Below are positions 5,003-6,785 of a DNA stretch of 6,785 nucleotides, one piece after another (position 1 is the stretch's first letter; the number at the start of each line of letters is the position of its first letter). The notes beneath the pieces were generated by a model, which was not told the DNA's origin, ran no database searches, and was given only the letters and a program-made list of their open reading frames with translations. Source of the stretch: Verrucomicrobiota bacterium (lineage in GTDB: Bacteria; Verrucomicrobiota; Verrucomicrobiia; Limisphaerales; JAHEOI01); NCBI GenBank assembly GCA_018610125.1, contig JAHEOI010000319.1:1-6785 (forward strand). The letters run 5' to 3'. The position numbers and the translations under genes are program-made.

Positions 5003-6784
5003 TCATTTTGAATACACTTTCCACTTCAGTCCCGCATTCAATTCTCCAAATCGGTCCAGTCCCCCGATCGCGGACCATCGATCTGTGAGTCGGTATTCCA
5101 CCGAGTAGGTCAATTGCCCCTTTTCCGAGATGTTCTCGCCGGTTCGGATCGACAAACGATCCGTGGTCTCCTTATCGGCGCCGAGTCGATTCAGCAGATC
5201 CTTCCCGAAGTACATCGCCAAGCGGCCGGCCTTTTGCTGACTGGTAAAGCGATGCTCTTGCTTCGGCAGCTCACCGGCGGACAACATCACCAGGATTTTC
5301 TCCGAGGTCAACGGCGGGTTCGAGCTGAAGCTCACCGCCGGCTCGTCCGCATAGCCTTCGGCATTCATCTGCACTTGATAGCCGAAAACCTGCGATTTCG
5401 CGGTCACAAACAGCTCCGGGCGGAACGGGTTCTCACTGGTTAATGTGACAAAGCCTTGCTGAATATCGAGATTCCCGAATGGGAACTTGACCATTCCGGA
5501 ATCGATCCGAACCTCCCCGAGTGCTCTCGGCTCACGCAAGGTTCCTTGCAGCCGCATGTTCGTTGACATCCGCCCTTGGAATACCGGGGTCCTTACCTGA
5601 ATGAAACGATCGCCCTTGATTTCCAGGTTCAATTTCCAATCCGCCAAAGGGGGTGTTGCGACGCTAAAGAAAGGGGGCCGTTTCTTCGGTTGAGCCAAGC
5701 TCCCGGGAAGCAGCATCTCCAGGTCTTGCAGAAACAGGCAGTCGTGAAGCCGGACCTGACCCGATACCACGGTTTCATTCGAGCTCTCTCTGGCGACGTT
5801 CAAATCAAGGTCACTTCGCAAGATCAACCCCGGTTGTCGCACTAGCGGGATATTCTTGCCCGAGACGGAGATATCGTATGTCGGCAGGTCATCCTCGGCT
5901 AGGTGGGCTTCGCCATCGATCCTAACCGCCTCGCCTCCGATCTGACCCGAAAACTTGGCAATCTCGGCGCGCTGACCCTCAAAATGGATGACGGTTTGAA
6001 TGTTGCGAACGGGCCCCATTGGTGCAATCGGACGGCTTGCCGCTCCCGCGACCTTTAATGTGCCACCCAGCTTAAGCCCCGGCTTGACCGTGACATCGAG
6101 ATTAACGTCACCATTTGGAGCAAGCAATTTCGGGAAATACCCGGCAAGCGCTTCAATCTTGGCGTCGCGCATCCAGAGATGCCCCTCCGCCGCGCTAATG
6201 CCGGCTTTGGAGGGATCCGCCCACACGCCGACCAATCCCTCATCGGGCAAAGGGAGCTGACCGGTAGCCCGAACCTCCTCATCTTGGACGGCAACAACAA
6301 ATTCTTTCAGGTCGACCGCATCGGGTTGGATGCCGATTTCGACGTTGAACCCTTCCAATGGCGGCAACTCCTCAGCCCCTTCAAGCATCTTCAGTCTCAT
6401 TGAAGCGGCATTGAGCTGAAGATGCCCCTGCGGCGACTTCGGCGAGCCATCCACTTCCATTACCAGCTTGGGCTGCTCGATTGAGCATTGCGCCCACGCC
6501 TCGACCCGTTTCCAAAACTCAGGATTGGCCACACTCGAGGCGTGCCACTTCAAATCGCCCGTGGCGGGAACGCGGATCCTCGGCTCGCCCGATGGCTCAA
6601 CAAACAGAGGGATCTCCCCGCTGCCCGCCAGCACTTCCGATCCTTCGCTCGACAAGCTCAACCGATTAATCACTGTCCCGGTTTCGCTCCCTTTCAAGTC
6701 CATCGCGACCCCGACCGGTTTCCCATCGGGCGCAACCCACTCGCCATCCAACGTCAGGTCGATATCGGCCGGCCCCTTCTGCCA
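5003..6784 (-). CDS. tamB: TamB-like (AsmA superfamily, DUF490) translocation/assembly module protein, C-terminal part
   Basis: An open frame of 593 codons plus stop enters from the right edge, and the true start lies outside the window. A TTG at 6751 can be read as a start, but the frame continues upstream (WQKGPADIDLTL), so it is internal. TamB proteins are inner-membrane-anchored, long beta-rich proteins that span the periplasm and work with an Omp85 partner in assembling outer-membrane proteins; AsmA-like relatives move phospholipids. Visible hallmarks are alternating beta-strand repeats throughout, the typical block DSGMVKFPFGNLDIQQGFVT (about 440-460 of the visible part), the following FRPELFVTAKSQVFGYQVQMNAEG and PPLTSEKILVMLSAGELP, and the terminal YSVEYRLTDRWSAIGGLD...LNAGLKWKVYSK. 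The stop lies 22 bp before the Omp85 start, so the two genes are probably co-transcribed with tamB first. This is the reverse of the tamA-tamB order in E. coli. Family assignment is firm; the exact cargo is unknown. Confidence 0.88.
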   Translation of the reverse strand, partial: WQKGPADIDLTLDGEWVAPDGKPVGVAMDLKGSETGTVINRLSLSSEGSEVLAGSGEIPLFVEPSGEPRIRVPATGDLKWHASSVANPEFWKRVEAWAQCSIEQPKLVMEVDGSPKSPQGHLQLNAASMRLKMLEGAEELPPLEGFNVEIGIQPDAVDLKEFVVAVQDEEVRATGQLPLPDEGLVGVWADPSKAGISAAEGHLWMRDAKIEALAGYFPKLLAPNGDVNLDVTVKPGLKLGGTLKVAGAASRPIAPMGPVRNIQTVIHFEGQRAEIAKFSGQIGGEAVRIDGEAHLAEDDLPTYDISVSGKNIPLVRQPGLILRSDLDLNVARESSNETVVSGQVRLHDCLFLQDLEMLLPGSLAQPKKRPPFFSVATPPLADWKLNLEIKGDRFIQVRTPVFQGRMSTNMRLQGTLREPRALGEVRIDSGMVKFPFGNLDIQQGFVTLTSENPFRPELFVTAKSQVFGYQVQMNAEGYADEPAVSFSSNPPLTSEKILVMLSAGELPKQEHRFTSQQKAGRLAMYFGKDLLNRLGADKETTDRLSIRTGENISEKGQLTYSVEYRLTDRWSAIGGLDRFGELNAGLKWKVYSK

Positions 6785-6785
6785 C

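Noticed and set aside
4999..5014. TGTTTCA at the tamB/Omp85 junction as a classical parS
   Set aside because: Only the left arm matches; the right half (TTTTGAATA) is not its inverse.
6749..6751. TTG at 6751 as the start of the TamB-like gene
   Set aside because: The same frame continues upstream to the window edge with TamB-like sequence, and TamB proteins are far longer, so this is an internal leucine codon.
1..6785. CRISPR arrays, tRNA or rRNA genes, insertion sequences or phage genes
   Set aside because: I saw no spaced repeat array, cloverleaf sequence, transposase or terminal repeats typical of these elements.

Overview
The window looks like a Gram-negative bacterial chromosome segment, with GC in the high 50s and dense coding on both strands. 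Two genes belong to an outer-membrane assembly pathway, so the cell has two membranes. The style of the TamB C-terminus and of the symporter's hydrophilic insert suggests the Planctomycetota/Verrucomicrobiota/Bacteroidota side of the tree, with Verrucomicrobiota the best guess. This is an impression from family resemblance, not a demonstrated placement.

Layout. (1) Positions 1-756, minus strand: the N-terminal 252 residues of a sodium:dicarboxylate/glutamate symporter, running off the left edge. (2) Positions 757-1087: a 331-bp divergent intergenic region with an extended -10 promoter candidate for the symporter, a perfect 24-bp palindrome, a short hairpin and a -10 candidate for parA. (3) Positions 1088-2664, plus strand: parA and parB, overlapping by 16 bp and probably translationally coupled. 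(4) Positions 2665-2781: a convergent intergenic region built from short units with 8-bp spacing in opposite orientation at its two ends. (5) Positions 2782-4980, minus strand: a TamA/BamA-type Omp85 outer-membrane protein. (6) Positions 5003-6784, minus strand: the C-terminal 593 residues of a TamB-like protein, running off the right edge. It lies 22 bp upstream of the Omp85 gene in the same apparent operon.

How the genes work together. ParA and ParB form a chromosome or plasmid partition pair. The TamB and Omp85 proteins should form a periplasm-spanning module for outer-membrane protein or lipid delivery. The symporter appears unrelated to either.

The most interesting signal is a non-canonical parS candidate. 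The 14-bp palindrome TTCAGACGTCTGAA occurs exactly twice in the window: 83 bp upstream of parA, inside the 24-bp palindrome, and again inside the parB coding sequence. Its arms (GTTTCA/TGAAAC at the parA copy) match the arms of classical parS, but the centre is GACGTC instead of CG, so the arms lie 4 bp further apart. The ParB helix-turn-helix also departs from the usual GKSR...AN...LRLL pattern, so site and reader may have changed together.
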